A DNA stretch of 64,000 nt, from the NCBI RefSeq assembly GCF_000423505.1, contig NZ_KE384027.1, forward strand, positions 60,831 through 124,830. The letters are read 5' to 3'. The position numbers and the translations under genes are program-made. This DNA is from Pseudoclavibacter soli DSM 23366. GTDB taxonomy: Bacteria; Actinomycetota; Actinomycetes; Actinomycetales; Microbacteriaceae. The stretch's first letter is position 1; every line of letters begins with the position of its first letter. The notes under the pieces are model-generated. The model did no database searches, had not been told where the DNA came from, and worked only from the letters and a program-made list of their open reading frames with translations. Below, one piece after another: positions 1 through 9,284 of the stretch.

Positions 1-2
1 CG

Positions 3-446
3 AAAACCACCCCAGACGGGTTCAGCGAAACCGAACGCGCAGCTATGCGTCAGCGAGCCGCCGAGCTGCAGGCTCAGAAAGGCCTGAAGGGCGCCGCGAA
101 ACGAGCCCTCGACTACACCGCCTGCCTCGAGGCCATCGCAGCCCTGCCAGAGCCAGATCGGCACCTGGCTGAGCGCTACCACGTCATCGTCTCTGAAGAG
201 GCCCCACAGCTGAATCCCAAGACATGGTACGGCTTTCCCTCCTATGCCATCGATGACCAGGTGCTGACCTTTTTTCAGTCGGCCTCGAAGTTCGACACCC
301 GCTACGCGACCATTGGCTTCAATGACGTCGCCACGCTCGACGACGGGGCGCTCTGGCCCACGGTGTTCGCTGTCACCGAGGTGACCCCAGCGGTCGAGCA
401 GCGGCTGCGTGCACTCGTGCGGCAAGCTACCGCGCACCAGGGGTGA
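3..446 (+). CDS. DUF1801/YdhG-like protein, 3' part of gene
   Basis: The reading frame is already open at the window edge (it reads KTTPDGFSETERAAM before the first internal ATG at 45), so the gene starts upstream and only its last 147 codons or so are present. The protein resembles the DUF1801/YdhG family of small single-domain proteins: a basic helical N-terminus (RQRAAELQAQKG), then a conserved core with KTWYGFPSYA and a C-terminal helix. Family members are related to the frataxin-like YdhG/Fra fold, but no reaction can be assigned here. It is followed directly by a repeat cluster whose first GGGGTGA unit contains its stop codon. Confidence 0.6.
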   Translation, partial: KTTPDGFSETERAAMRQRAAELQAQKGLKGAAKRALDYTACLEAIAALPEPDRHLAERYHVIVSEEAPQLNPKTWYGFPSYAIDDQVLTFFQSASKFDTRYATIGFNDVATLDDGALWPTVFAVTEVTPAVEQRLRALVRQATAHQG

Positions 447-655
447 AAACCCGCACCAAGAGGAATTTCGCACCAGGGGTGAACGTGTGCGGTAGGGGTG
501 AAGGTGTGCACTGGGGGTGAAAACCCGCGGTAGGGGTGAAGAAACCCGGATTTGTGCGGTGGGGGTGAAGCTGCATCACCCCTGCCGCGCAATTTCACCC
601 CTACCGCGCACGCGCCGCGCGCAGCGCAGGTAAAAAGGGGTGAGAGGGTGCAGCC
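437..655. repeat. Cluster of GGGGTGAA repeats with a REP-like hairpin
   Basis: About eight copies of GGGGTGAA or its complement lie here (starts at about 440, 476, 495, 514, 533, 562, 594 in reverse, and 640), several preceded by GCGGTA or GCACCA. The unit at 562-582 forms a hairpin: GGGGTGA, a 7-base loop, TCACCCC, with outer pairing GCGG/CCGC at 556-588. The same 7+7+7 hairpin recurs near 30.2, 32.1 and 32.3 kb. No transposase accompanies the repeats. The stretch probably also holds the transcript end of the upstream gene. No other gene is seen here. Confidence 0.6.
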
Positions 656-662
656 AGAACTG

Positions 663-735
663 TGGAGCCTAGGGGAATCGAACCCCTGACCTCCTGCTTG
701 CAAAGCAGGCGCTCTACCAATTGAGCTAAGGCCCC
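663..735 (-). tRNA. tRNA-Ala (anticodon TGC)
   Basis: The minus strand folds into a cloverleaf: acceptor GGGGCCT/AGGCTCC with the G3:U70 pair that marks alanine tRNAs, D-arm AGCTCAATTGGTAGAGC, anticodon arm CCTGCTTTGCAAGCAGG with anticodon TGC, and T-arm with GGTTCGATTCC. The 3' CCA is not encoded (ACA follows). It lies between tRNA-Ile and the repeat cluster, downstream of gyrA, a common position in Actinomycetota. Confidence 0.97.
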
Positions 736-787
736 GTCTCGAGATGTGGGGGAGTGGATCACAGCCTCACGCTCGATGGCTGTGTGT

Positions 788-864
788 TGGTGGGCCTACC
801 TGGACTTGAACCAGGGACCTCTTCGTTATCAGCGAAGCGCTCTAACCACCTGAGCTATAGGCCC
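788..864 (-). tRNA. tRNA-Ile (anticodon GAT)
   Basis: The minus strand gives a complete cloverleaf: acceptor GGGCCTA/TAGGCCC, anticodon loop CTGATAA with anticodon GAT, T-arm with GGTTCAAGTCC, and an encoded 3' CCA. It lies 52 bp upstream of tRNA-Ala on the same strand, and the two are probably co-transcribed. Confidence 0.97.
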
Positions 865-926
865 GTACACAGCACTGGAAGAGTCTACCCCATCAGTGCC
901 GCCCGACTCAAACTGAGCCGAGATTT

Positions 927-1334
927 CTACTTGGCGTTGGTGAATGTGAGCTTCAGCCCGCCCACCACGCGAGTCACCGCGTTGTAGATCACGGCAAACA
1001 GCGCGCCCACCAAAGTGCCGAAGATGACCACGACGATGCCGCCAAGCACGGCCAAGCCGAGCACCGTGCCGAAGCTGAAGATCTTGGCGATGTTCTCGGC
1101 ACCGTCAGAGGTGGTGGTCGCGAACAACTCGTTGATCGGAGCAAACAGCCCGAGCTGCGCGATCAACAGCCACAGCACGAACGCCACCACGATGCCGGCG
1201 ATCGCCAGCCCGAGCGAGACGAGCAGCGAAACCTTGGCGGCAGAGAGCACGTTGATGTTGACCAAGCGCAGATGCACCAGGCGACGCCCGCCGTCGGAGC
1301 TCTTACCGGTCAAGCGCTGTGCAGTCGAGTTCAT
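927..1334 (-). CDS. DUF3566 family membrane protein
   Basis: This 135-residue protein matches the DUF3566 pattern seen next to gyrA in Actinomycetota: a short polar N-terminus, a conserved RLVHLRLVNINVLSAAKVSL stretch at residues 18-37, then two hydrophobic membrane segments (about 38-62 and 86-118). It starts 11 bp after the gyrA stop codon on the same strand, so it is probably the last gene of the gyrase operon. Its biochemical role is unknown. The position suggests a housekeeping envelope function (inference). Confidence 0.85.
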   Translation of the reverse strand: MNSTAQRLTGKSSDGGRRLVHLRLVNINVLSAAKVSLLVSLGLAIAGIVVAFVLWLLIAQLGLFAPINELFATTTSDGAENIAKIFSFGTVLGLAVLGGIVVVIFGTLVGALFAVIYNAVTRVVGGLKLTFTNAK

Positions 1335-1345
1335 CGGGGTTCCTC

Positions 1346-3937
1346 TCAGTGCTGCGCGCCAGCCGCCGACTCTTCAGCTGCCGGGGCGGCCTCTTCGTCG
1401 ACGTCGAGGCTGCGCTCCTCGTTGCGTGCCACCGAGATCACTCGGTCGTTGTCATCGGGCCGGGCGAACACGACGCCCATGGTGTCGCGGCCCTTGGCGG
1501 GCACCTCGGCCACTGATGAGCGTATCACCTTGCCACCAGCCAACACGACGAGCACTTCGTCGGCCTCGCCCACGATCAGCGCACCCGCCAGATCACCGCG
1601 GTCGTCGTTGAGCTTGGCCACCTTGATGCCCTTGCCACCGCGCCCCTGCACTCGGTATTCGCCAACGGATGTGCGCTTGGCATAGCCGCCTTCGGTCACC
1701 ACGAAGACAAATGCGTCGTCGTTCGTGCTCTCGTCGCCTTCGGTGTCATGTGCAATCACCGATGCTGACAGCAGGCAGTCGCCTTCGCGGAACGAGATGC
1801 CCTTGACGCCCGAGGTGTCACGCCCCATTGGGCGCAGCGCCTCGTCATCTGCGGTGAACCGCAGACTCAGCCCCTTGCGAGACACCAGCAGAATGTCGTC
1901 GGTGGAGTTGACCAGCAGCGCCGAGACGAGTTCGTCGCCATCGCGCAGGCTCACCGCGATGAGACCGGCCGAACGGTTCGAGTCGTAGGCGCCGAGCGCA
2001 GTCTTCTTGACCAAGCCATTGCGGGTAGCCAGCACCAAGTACTCTGCCTGCTCGTAGTCGGCCAAATCGAGCACCTGGGCGATCTTTTCATCGGGTGCCA
2101 GCGCCAGCAGATTGGCCACATGCTGGCCCTTGGAGTCACGACCAGCCTCGGGCACCTCGTAGGCCTTGGCACGGTAGACCCGGCCGGCGTCAGTGAAGAA
2201 CAGCAGCCAATGGTGCGTGGTGGTCACGAACAGGTGGTCGACGATATCGTCGGCCCGCAGCTGCGCGCCCTTGACGCCCTTGCCGCCGCGGTGCTGCGAG
2301 CGGTAGTTGTCTGAGCGAGTGCGCTTGATGTAGCCCCCGCGGGTCATCGTGATGACCACTTCTTCTTCGGGAATCAGATCTTCAACCGACATATCGCCGT
2401 CGTAGCCCAGCTGAATGTGCGTGCGGCGATCGTCGCCGAACTTGTCGACGATTTCGGTGAGCTCTTCGGCGATGATCTCGCGCTGACGAGCCTCGTCGGC
2501 CAGAATCGCATGGTACTCGGCAATGCGCGCCTGCAGCTCGTTGTACTCATCGGTGATCTTCTGGCGCTCCAGGGCAGCCAGCTGACGCAGCTGCATGTTG
2601 AGAATGGCGCGCGCCTGCAGCTCGTCGATGCCAAGCAGCTTCTGCAGCCCCTCGCGGGCGATCTCGACCGTGGCGGACGCCCGAATCAGCGCGATGACCT
2701 CGTCAAGCGCGTCAAGCGCCTTGAGATAGCCCTCGAGAATGTGGGCGCGCTCTTCGGCCTTGCGCAGACGGAAGCGCGTGCGCCGCACGATGACCTCGAC
2801 CTGGTGGGTGACCCACAGCGACACAAACTGGTCGATCGTGAGGGTACGCGGCACCCCATCGACCAGCGCGAGCATGTTGGCGCCGAAATTGTCTTGCAGC
2901 TGGGTGTGCTTGTACAGATTGTTAAGCACGACCTTGGCCACGGCGTCACGCTTGAGCACGATGACCAGACGCTGACCGGTACGGCCCGAGGTCTCGTCGC
3001 GAATGTCGGCAATGCCTGCGACGCGCCCATCTTTGACCAGCTCGGCGATCTTAATCGCCAAGTTGTCGGGGTTGACCTGGTACGGAAGCTCGGTGATCAC
3101 CAGACAGGTGCGATTGTGAATCTCTTCGATGTTGACCACGGCACGCATGGTGATCGAACCGCGCCCGGTGCGATACGCCTGCTCGATACCCTTACGGCCG
3201 AGAATCAGGGCACCAGTGGGGAAGTCTGGGCCCTTGATGCGCTCAATCAGCGCATCCTGCAGCTGTTCGCGAGTGGCCTCCGGGTGCTGCAGATGCCAGA
3301 TGGCTCCCTGGGCGACCTCACGCAGGTTGTGCGGCGGAATGTTGGTGGCCATGCCCACGGCGATGCCCACCGAGCCGTTGACCAGCAGGTTGGGAAAACG
3401 CGCCGGCAGCACGACGGGCTCTTGGGTCTTGCCGTCGTAGTTGTCTTGGAAGTCGACGGTCTCTTCGTCGATATCGCGCACCAGCTCGAGAGCCAGCGGG
3501 GCCATCTTGGTCTCGGTGTATCGCGGCGCGGCTGCGGGGTCGTTGCCCGGCGAGCCGAAGTTGCCCTGACCCAGTGCGAGCGGGTAGCGCAGGCTCCACG
3601 GCTGCACGAGGCGCACCAGGGTGTCGTAGATCGCCGAGTCACCGTGCGGGTGATACTGACCCATCACCTCACCGACCACACGCGAGCACTTGTTGAACGC
3701 CTTGTCGGGGCGGTAGCCGCCGTCGAACATGCCGTAGACCACACGACGATGCACCGGCTTCAGGCCGTCGCGCACGTCTGGCAGCGCACGCCCGACGATC
3801 ACGCTCATCGCATAATCGAGGTACGACTTCTGCATCTCGACGTTGAGGTCGACCTGCGAGATCTTGCCGTGGTTGTGCTCGGGTGCGGCCGCCTGGCCCT
3901 CACCGGTGTCTTCGGGGCCCTGGGTGTCGTTCGCCAT
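1346..3937 (-). CDS. gyrA: DNA gyrase subunit A
   Basis: GyrA is the DNA-cleaving subunit of the A2B2 gyrase that adds negative supercoils using ATP hydrolysed by GyrB. The start at 3937 (MANDTQ) is preferred over an upstream in-frame ATG because AGGAGAG lies just before it. It gives 863 residues, normal for the family. The breakage-reunion domain has the catalytic tyrosine in AAPRYTE (Tyr140). The quinolone region [10 protein letters not shown] keeps wild-type Ser101 and Asp105. The C-terminal pinwheel has GyrA-box-like motifs QHRGGKG and QGRGGKG. gyrB ends 61 bp upstream on the same strand, and the pair forms one operon. Confidence 0.98.
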   Translation of the reverse strand: MANDTQGPEDTGEGQAAAPEHNHGKISQVDLNVEMQKSYLDYAMSVIVGRALPDVRDGLKPVHRRVVYGMFDGGYRPDKAFNKCSRVVGEVMGQYHPHGDSAIYDTLVRLVQPWSLRYPLALGQGNFGSPGNDPAAAPRYTETKMAPLALELVRDIDEETVDFQDNYDGKTQEPVVLPARFPNLLVNGSVGIAVGMATNIPPHNLREVAQGAIWHLQHPEATREQLQDALIERIKGPDFPTGALILGRKGIEQAYRTGRGSITMRAVVNIEEIHNRTCLVITELPYQVNPDNLAIKIAELVKDGRVAGIADIRDETSGRTGQRLVIVLKRDAVAKVVLNNLYKHTQLQDNFGANMLALVDGVPRTLTIDQFVSLWVTHQVEVIVRRTRFRLRKAEERAHILEGYLKALDALDEVIALIRASATVEIAREGLQKLLGIDELQARAILNMQLRQLAALERQKITDEYNELQARIAEYHAILADEARQREIIAEELTEIVDKFGDDRRTHIQLGYDGDMSVEDLIPEEEVVITMTRGGYIKRTRSDNYRSQHRGGKGVKGAQLRADDIVDHLFVTTTHHWLLFFTDAGRVYRAKAYEVPEAGRDSKGQHVANLLALAPDEKIAQVLDLADYEQAEYLVLATRNGLVKKTALGAYDSNRSAGLIAVSLRDGDELVSALLVNSTDDILLVSRKGLSLRFTADDEALRPMGRDTSGVKGISFREGDCLLSASVIAHDTEGDESTNDDAFVFVVTEGGYAKRTSVGEYRVQGRGGKGIKVAKLNDDRGDLAGALIVGEADEVLVVLAGGKVIRSSVAEVPAKGRDTMGVVFARPDDNDRVISVARNEERSLDVDEEAAPAAEESAAGAQH

Positions 3938-3998
3938 GTTCTCGTCTCTCCTGTGGTGCGATTCGTCTGCTGTGCTCACGCGCTGGCGCGTCAGATGG

Positions 3999-5945
3999 TC
4001 AGATGTCGAGGAATCGCACATCCTTCGCGTTCGTCTGAATGAACGAGCGACGCGACTCGACGTCTTCGCCCATGAGCACCGAGAACACCTCGTCAGCCTT
4101 GGCGGCGTCATCAAGCTGCACCTGCAGCAGCGTGCGGGTCTCGGGGTCCATCGTGGTCTCCCACAGTTCTTGGTAATTCATCTCGCCCAAGCCCTTATAG
4201 CGCTGGATGCCCGAATCTTTTGGCAGCCGATGGCCGGCTTCGCGCCCGGCGGCCAGCAATTCGTCGCGCTCGTCATCGGAATATGCGAACTCGTGCTCTT
4301 GGTCGCTCCACTTGAGCCGGTAGAGCGGTGGCTGCGCGAGGAACACGTGCCCGTGCTCGATCAGGGGCTTCATGTAGCGGAAGAAGAAGGTCAACAGCAG
4401 TGTCGCAATGTGCGCACCGTCGACGTCGGCGTCGGCCATCAACACGATCTTGTGATATCGCAGCTTCTCGTAGTTGAACTCTTCGCCGATGCCCGAGCCG
4501 AAAGCCGTGATCATGGCCTGAATCTCGTTGTTCTGCAGCGCGCGATCGAGGCGGGCCTTCTCGACGTTGAGGATCTTGCCGCGAAGCGGCAGAATCGCCT
4601 GCGTCTCGGGGTTGCGCCCCTGCACCGCCGAACCGCCAGCCGAGTCGCCCTCAACCAAGAAGATCTCGCAAATTTCGGAGTTCTTCGACGAGCAGTCTTT
4701 GAGCTTGCCGGGCATGCCGCCCGACTCGAGCACGCTCTTGCGACGGGTGGCCTCACGCGCCTTGCGCGCGGCCAAGCGGGCCTGCGATGCCTGCTGCCCC
4801 TTGCGCACGATGTCTTTGGCCTGTTGCGGGTTGCGGTCGAACCAGTCGGCAAGCTGATCGTAGGTGACCTTCTGCACAAAGGCCTTGGCCTCGGTGTTGC
4901 CGAGCTTGGTCTTGGTCTGGCCTTCGAACTGCGGTTCGCCCAGCTTGATCGAGACCACTGCAGTGAGCCCCTCGCGCACGTCGTCGCCGCTGAGGTTCTC
5001 GTCTTTGTCTTTGAGGATGCCCTTCTCGCGCCCGTACTTGTTGATCAGTGTGGTGAGCGCAGCGCGAAAACCCTCTTCGTGCGTGCCGCCCTCATGGGTG
5101 TTGATCGTGTTGGCGTAGGTGTGCACGCTCTCGGTGTATGCGCTGGTCCACTGCAGCGCGACCTCAAGCGACAGCTGCTTCTCGGGGTCTTCTGACTCGA
5201 AGTCGATGATCGGGTCGTTGATGATCTCGACCTTCTTCGACTCGTTCAAAAACTGCACGTAGTCGACTAGGCCGCGTTCGTAGTGGTAGCGCACCTCATG
5301 AGGCTCTTCGCCCCGCAGGTCGGTCAAGGTGATCGTCAGACCCTTGTTCAAAAAAGCCATCTGCTGAAAGCGCTGACGCAGCGTCTCGAAGTCGAAGACC
5401 GTGGTCTCGAAGATCTCGCCGTCGGCCCAGAACGTCTGAGAGGTGCCGGTCTCGTCAGTGGCCTCACCGCGCTCAAGGCTGCCGATGGGGTGGCCGCCCT
5501 TCTCGAACGACTGTCGCCACACGTAGCCGTCGCGCCGCACCTCGGTGTCAACTCGGGTCGACAGAGCGTTGACCACCGAAATGCCCACACCGTGCAGACC
5601 GCCTGAGACCGAGTAGCCGCCGCCGCCAAACTTGCCGCCAGCGTGCAGCACGGTCATGACCACCTCAACGGTAGACTTGTGTTCGGTAGGATGCTCCGCC
5701 ACCGGGATGCCTCGGCCGTTGTCGACCACTCGCACACCGTTGTCGGGCAGCAGGGTCACCTCGATGTGTGTGGCGTACCCGGCCAGCGCCTCGTCAACAC
5801 CGTTGTCGACCACTTCGTATACCAAGTGGTGCAGCCCTCGCGGGCCGGTGGAGCCGATGTACATGCCTGGGCGTTTGCGAACGGCTTCGAGCCCTTCAAG
5901 AACGGTGATGTCACTGGCGTCGTACGAGTGCGGCTGCTGCGTCAT
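3999..5945 (-). CDS. gyrB: DNA gyrase subunit B
   Basis: GyrB is the ATPase subunit of gyrase. The 648-residue protein shows the GHKL ATP site ([25 protein letters not shown]), the transducer domain, and a TOPRIM domain with EGDSAGGSA and the metal ligands DADVDGAHI. The C-terminus has the conserved [10 protein letters not shown]. Length is typical of the short actinobacterial form without the enterobacterial insert. It is preceded by dciA and followed by gyrA on the same strand. The 138-bp gap upstream is the likely site of its supercoiling-sensitive promoter (inference). Confidence 0.98.
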   Translation of the reverse strand: MTQQPHSYDASDITVLEGLEAVRKRPGMYIGSTGPRGLHHLVYEVVDNGVDEALAGYATHIEVTLLPDNGVRVVDNGRGIPVAEHPTEHKSTVEVVMTVLHAGGKFGGGGYSVSGGLHGVGISVVNALSTRVDTEVRRDGYVWRQSFEKGGHPIGSLERGEATDETGTSQTFWADGEIFETTVFDFETLRQRFQQMAFLNKGLTITLTDLRGEEPHEVRYHYERGLVDYVQFLNESKKVEIINDPIIDFESEDPEKQLSLEVALQWTSAYTESVHTYANTINTHEGGTHEEGFRAALTTLINKYGREKGILKDKDENLSGDDVREGLTAVVSIKLGEPQFEGQTKTKLGNTEAKAFVQKVTYDQLADWFDRNPQQAKDIVRKGQQASQARLAARKAREATRRKSVLESGGMPGKLKDCSSKNSEICEIFLVEGDSAGGSAVQGRNPETQAILPLRGKILNVEKARLDRALQNNEIQAMITAFGSGIGEEFNYEKLRYHKIVLMADADVDGAHIATLLLTFFFRYMKPLIEHGHVFLAQPPLYRLKWSDQEHEFAYSDDERDELLAAGREAGHRLPKDSGIQRYKGLGEMNYQELWETTMDPETRTLLQVQLDDAAKADEVFSVLMGEDVESRRSFIQTNAKDVRFLDI

Positions 5946-6083
5946 GTCTGTATGGGCTCCTTGTGTGATGCCGATCAGCCCCCGGCCGACCAGCCTGTAC
6001 AGTCTACCAAGAAACGCCGTTGAGCGGCCTGTTTTCGGCCTTCTGAGCGGGTTTTTTCTTCTCTCTGGTGTGTTTCGGCCAGA

Positions 6084-6560
6084 TCACCCATAGGTGTCGC
6101 GCGGGCCGCGCCCTGGCACCGACCGAATGCCGCGCTTCCACGAGGGCGCATCGGGGCCGATGAACCGCATATCGCTGACCTTCAGATCAGGCAGCAGCTC
6201 GGTGATGCGCCCCAGCAAGCGCGACTTCATAAGTTTGAGATTCGCCGCCCAGGCCGTAGAGGCACATTGCACCTCGACAACAGTGCCGTTGAGCCGCGCT
6301 GATGTGTGCTGAGCGACGTCGTCACCAACGATGGTGTGCCACTCAGTGGCCAGACGAGCCTTCTCGAGCGTCGGTTCCCAGCCTCGCTCATGCGCCAGGC
6401 GATCGAGCACACGACCGAGCCCACGCGGGTCACGCCCGGGTTCGAAGGCCTCCTGCCCTTGATCGGGAGTGCTCGCGGCCTTGCGACGGCGACCCGAGAA
6501 GCGACGACGAAGCCGCAGATAAACGAGCGATGCCTCATCTCTGATCTCGGCCATCCACAC
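6084..6560 (-). CDS. dciA: DciA/DUF721 replicative helicase loader
   Basis: The protein belongs to the DUF721 family, now called DciA, which helps load DnaB helicase at origins in bacteria without DnaC or DnaI. The 158 residues contain a basic N-terminus (LRLRRRFSGRRRK), a linker, and the conserved KH-like core: W for the interaction face in EWHTIVGDDVAQHT, then VVEVQCASTAWAANLKLMK. The start overlaps the 3' end of recF by 26 bp. A second ATG two codons in is also possible. recF-dciA-gyrB order is standard for Actinomycetota. Confidence 0.88.
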   Translation of the reverse strand: MWMAEIRDEASLVYLRLRRRFSGRRRKAASTPDQGQEAFEPGRDPRGLGRVLDRLAHERGWEPTLEKARLATEWHTIVGDDVAQHTSARLNGTVVEVQCASTAWAANLKLMKSRLLGRITELLPDLKVSDMRFIGPDAPSWKRGIRSVPGRGPRDTYG

Positions 6561-7707
6561 CCCCCTGACTCTGCGTCACAACCCCGTCACCAGTGAGCAC
6601 CCCGTGGTCGACGTGCACCACACGGGTCGGTCGGTCACCAAAATGGGGCACGTCTTCGAGCACCGCGGCCGTGATGAGCACCTGCTCGTAGTCAGCAGCA
6701 AGCTCGATCAGGCGCTGGCGACGAGCACTGTCGAGCTCGGCGAACACATCGTCGAGAATCAGCACCGGGTCGCCGGCCGGGCTCACCGCGCGCAGCGCCT
6801 CGGCCCCAGCCAGACGAAACGCCAGCGCAAGCGACCAGCTCTCGCCATGGCTGGCATACTCTCTGGCCGGCAACCCGTTGATCTCGAGCAACAGGTCATC
6901 GCGGTGCGGGCCGACGCTGGTCACGCCACGATCGAGGTCATCCGTGCGCGCTGCGATCAACTGAGCTCGCAGACTCTGCGTCACCATCTCGATATCACCG
7001 TCAGCCTCAGCCACTACATTGGTCACCAATGTCGCCGTCGCTCGTGCGTCGCTGTCGGCGATCAGGTCGTAGAGCCGATTGAGTGGCTCGGCCAGGCGCT
7101 GCACCAAGTCACGCCGAGCCAGCAGAATCTGCGCTCCGAGTGCCGCCAGCTGATCGTCCCACACATCGAGGGTAGAAAGGCTGTCGGCCCCGAGGCGATT
7201 GGCTCGAGCCGACTTCAACAGGGCATTGCGCTGACGCAGCACCCGCTCGTAATCGCTCAGCGTTTCGGCGAAGCGGGCGCGCACGCCAACGCTCAGCTCG
7301 TCAAGCGCTCGGCGTCGAACCTCTGGCCCGCCCTTGACTAGAGCGAGATCTTCGGGAGCGAAGAGCACTGTAGCGAACTGGCCGGCAACTTCGCCGACCT
7401 TGCGAGCACTGCGATTCAAACGAATCTGGTTGGCCGCGCCCTCGTTGAGCTGCACATCGATCTGCAGTTGCCGACCCGCATGCACGATCGCTCCGCGAAT
7501 GACCGCCTGGGCAGTGCCCGCACGCAGCAGGGGAGCAAGCGACGAGACCCGGTGCGAGCCGAAGACCGACAAATAGCGGATGGCCTCGATCAGGTTGGTT
7601 TTGCCTTGGCCGTTGCGCCCCGCAAAGACCCAGATCTGCGGACCGAGGCTCAGACGCGCATGGGTGTAGTTGCGGAAGTCGTGCACCTCCAGCGACTGCA
7701 CATACAC
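6535..7707 (-). CDS. recF: DNA replication and repair ATPase RecF
   Basis: RecF is an SMC-like ATPase that with RecO and RecR loads RecA onto gapped DNA. The 390-residue protein starts MYVQSLEVHDFRNY and shows Walker A (GRNGQGKTNLIEAI, residues 30-43), an ABC-type signature region (SHGESWSLALAFRLA) and Walker B (PVLILDDVFAELD). It lies 9 bp downstream of dnaN on the same strand, so co-transcription is likely. Confidence 0.97.
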   Translation of the reverse strand: MYVQSLEVHDFRNYTHARLSLGPQIWVFAGRNGQGKTNLIEAIRYLSVFGSHRVSSLAPLLRAGTAQAVIRGAIVHAGRQLQIDVQLNEGAANQIRLNRSARKVGEVAGQFATVLFAPEDLALVKGGPEVRRRALDELSVGVRARFAETLSDYERVLRQRNALLKSARANRLGADSLSTLDVWDDQLAALGAQILLARRDLVQRLAEPLNRLYDLIADSDARATATLVTNVVAEADGDIEMVTQSLRAQLIAARTDDLDRGVTSVGPHRDDLLLEINGLPAREYASHGESWSLALAFRLAGAEALRAVSPAGDPVLILDDVFAELDSARRQRLIELAADYEQVLITAAVLEDVPHFGDRPTRVVHVDHGVLTGDGVVTQSQGGVDGRDQR

Positions 7708-7716
7708 GGTGACCTG

Positions 7717-8856
7717 CTAGCGCAGCAGCAGGTTGGGCTGCAGCAGGTAGCGGAAGCGCGCGGGGTCGACGTCGTTTTTGCTGGTCTGCCCGGTGATCAG
7801 CACGGGTCCGGGCTTGTGCGGGTTGTCGGTCTTGGTGAAACCGAGCTTGGCGAACTCGCTGCGCGTCGAAGCCAAACCGTCGATTAAGAACTGCGGCTTG
7901 AGCGAGAGCACCACGTCGTCTCCGGTGAGGAACGCCTCGACGTGCTCGCTCGCCTGCGCCTGGTCGGAGCCCAGCGCCTCAAGGGTGACCCCATCGAGGT
8001 TGAACGTGAAGCGCAGTGGGCTGTCGCGCTCAAGCACGACCTGCACGCGACGCACGGCCTCGATGAGCTCGGCGGTGTTCACGACTGCCGAATTCTCGAC
8101 GGTCTCGGGAAACAGACGACGCACCGGCGGGTAGTTGCCCTTGATCAGCAGCGACGTCACCGTGCGACGATTCGCACTGAAACCCACGATCTCTCGGTCG
8201 TCGTTCTTGACCAGGGCGATCTTGACCGTGCCCTCGTGTGCGAAGGTCTTGGCGACCTCGCTCAGGGTGCGCGCGGGCACCAGGGCGGTCTCGGTCAGCT
8301 GTGCGGTGTTGTTCCAATCGATGCCGCGCACGGCGACTCGGTAGCGGTCAGTGGCCAGGAAGGTGAGCTCTCCGTCGGCGACCTCGATCTCGACACCGGT
8401 GATGACCGGGGTCACATCGTCACGAGACGCGGCCACGGCGACCTGTGAGATGGCGTCAGAGAAGCGCTCGGCGTCGACCTCACCCGACCAGGCCTCGATC
8501 TGCGGCAGATTCGGATACTCCTCAAGGGGCATCGTGAACAGCTCGAACCGAGCCGAACCACTGGTGACCAGCAGTTTGTTGTCTTCAACAGAGAGGGTGA
8601 CCTCATCGGCAGGCAGCTTGGCCGCGATGTCGTTGAGCAGCCGGCCCGAGACCAGCACACTGCCCTCGGTCTCGACGTCAGCGGCGACTGCGGTCTGAGA
8701 CGAGACCTCGTAATCAAAGGAGGCCAGGTTCAGATCTGAGCCGACGGCCTCAAGCAGGATGCCACCCAGGATGGGCAGTGTGGTGCGCTGAGGCAAGAGC
8801 TTGACGGCGAATGAGACAGCCTCGGCGAGCAGGTCACGATTGATCTGGAGTTTCAC
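7717..8856 (-). CDS. dnaN: DNA polymerase III beta sliding clamp
   Basis: DnaN is the ring-shaped processivity clamp that tethers polymerase III and many repair proteins to DNA. I place the start at the GTG at 8856 (reads as MKLQINRDLLAEAV) because AGAAGG lies just upstream. This gives 379 residues in three repeated clamp domains, typical in length. Family motifs include LPILGGILLEA, ATDRYRVAVR and the C-terminal region near SEFAKLGFTKTDN. It lies between oriC and recF. Confidence 0.97.
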   Translation of the reverse strand: MKLQINRDLLAEAVSFAVKLLPQRTTLPILGGILLEAVGSDLNLASFDYEVSSQTAVAADVETEGSVLVSGRLLNDIAAKLPADEVTLSVEDNKLLVTSGSARFELFTMPLEEYPNLPQIEAWSGEVDAERFSDAISQVAVAASRDDVTPVITGVEIEVADGELTFLATDRYRVAVRGIDWNNTAQLTETALVPARTLSEVAKTFAHEGTVKIALVKNDDREIVGFSANRRTVTSLLIKGNYPPVRRLFPETVENSAVVNTAELIEAVRRVQVVLERDSPLRFTFNLDGVTLEALGSDQAQASEHVEAFLTGDDVVLSLKPQFLIDGLASTRSEFAKLGFTKTDNPHKPGPVLITGQTSKNDVDPARFRYLLQPNLLLR

Positions 8857-9284
8857 GACGCCTTCTTCTCGAAACACATGTGCCAACAGGCAGCAGGGCG
8901 CTGAAGACACAAAAACGGTGCTGACATTGTCTCACAGATGAGAGGTGTGTCGGTCGGCGAGATTTTGGTCACATGACGTATAGACGCGGGGAACACAACT
9001 CCGCTCAAGGTTCGTGGAATTCTCGTCGTCTGCAATGGAATTACATCAATCGCAATAACTCCTGTGGATTCCGTGGATGAATCTCGGAATCCCTTGTAAT
9101 TCGCGAGAATCACATCCGTGTAAGTTGTGCACAGCTTGTGGAGAGAGCTGTGGAAAAACTCTTGTGGATAATTTTGCCGTGGCTGAATTACACAGATAAG
9201 ACGTGGTTATCCACTGATTTCGACAGTTTTCCACAAGCCTGTGGAGAACTCTGTGGGTATTGCGAAGAAAAGGGTGTGGAAAAG
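8857..9284. other. oriC: Chromosomal origin oriC with DnaA boxes
   Basis: The dnaN-dnaA spacer is AT-richer than its neighbours and carries a dense set of DnaA-box 9-mers (TTNTCCACA or complement): TGTGGATAA at 9163-9171, TTTTCCACA at 9227-9235, TGTGGAAAA at 9149-9157 and 9275-9283, TGTGGAGAA at 9240-9248, and variants at 9137-9145, 9207-9215 and 9063-9071. Most lie within 9137-9283, close to the 3' end of dnaA. Position and box density match actinobacterial origins. Confidence 0.92.

Noticed and set aside
302..703. Minus-strand frame through the GGGGTGAA repeat block and tRNA-Ala
   Set aside because: It overlaps a tRNA and low-complexity repeat sequence; no protein family pattern.
2417..4042. 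Long plus-strand open frame opposite gyrA
   Set aside because: Codon composition mirrors gyrA; it is a shadow in a high-GC gene with no start site or homology pattern.
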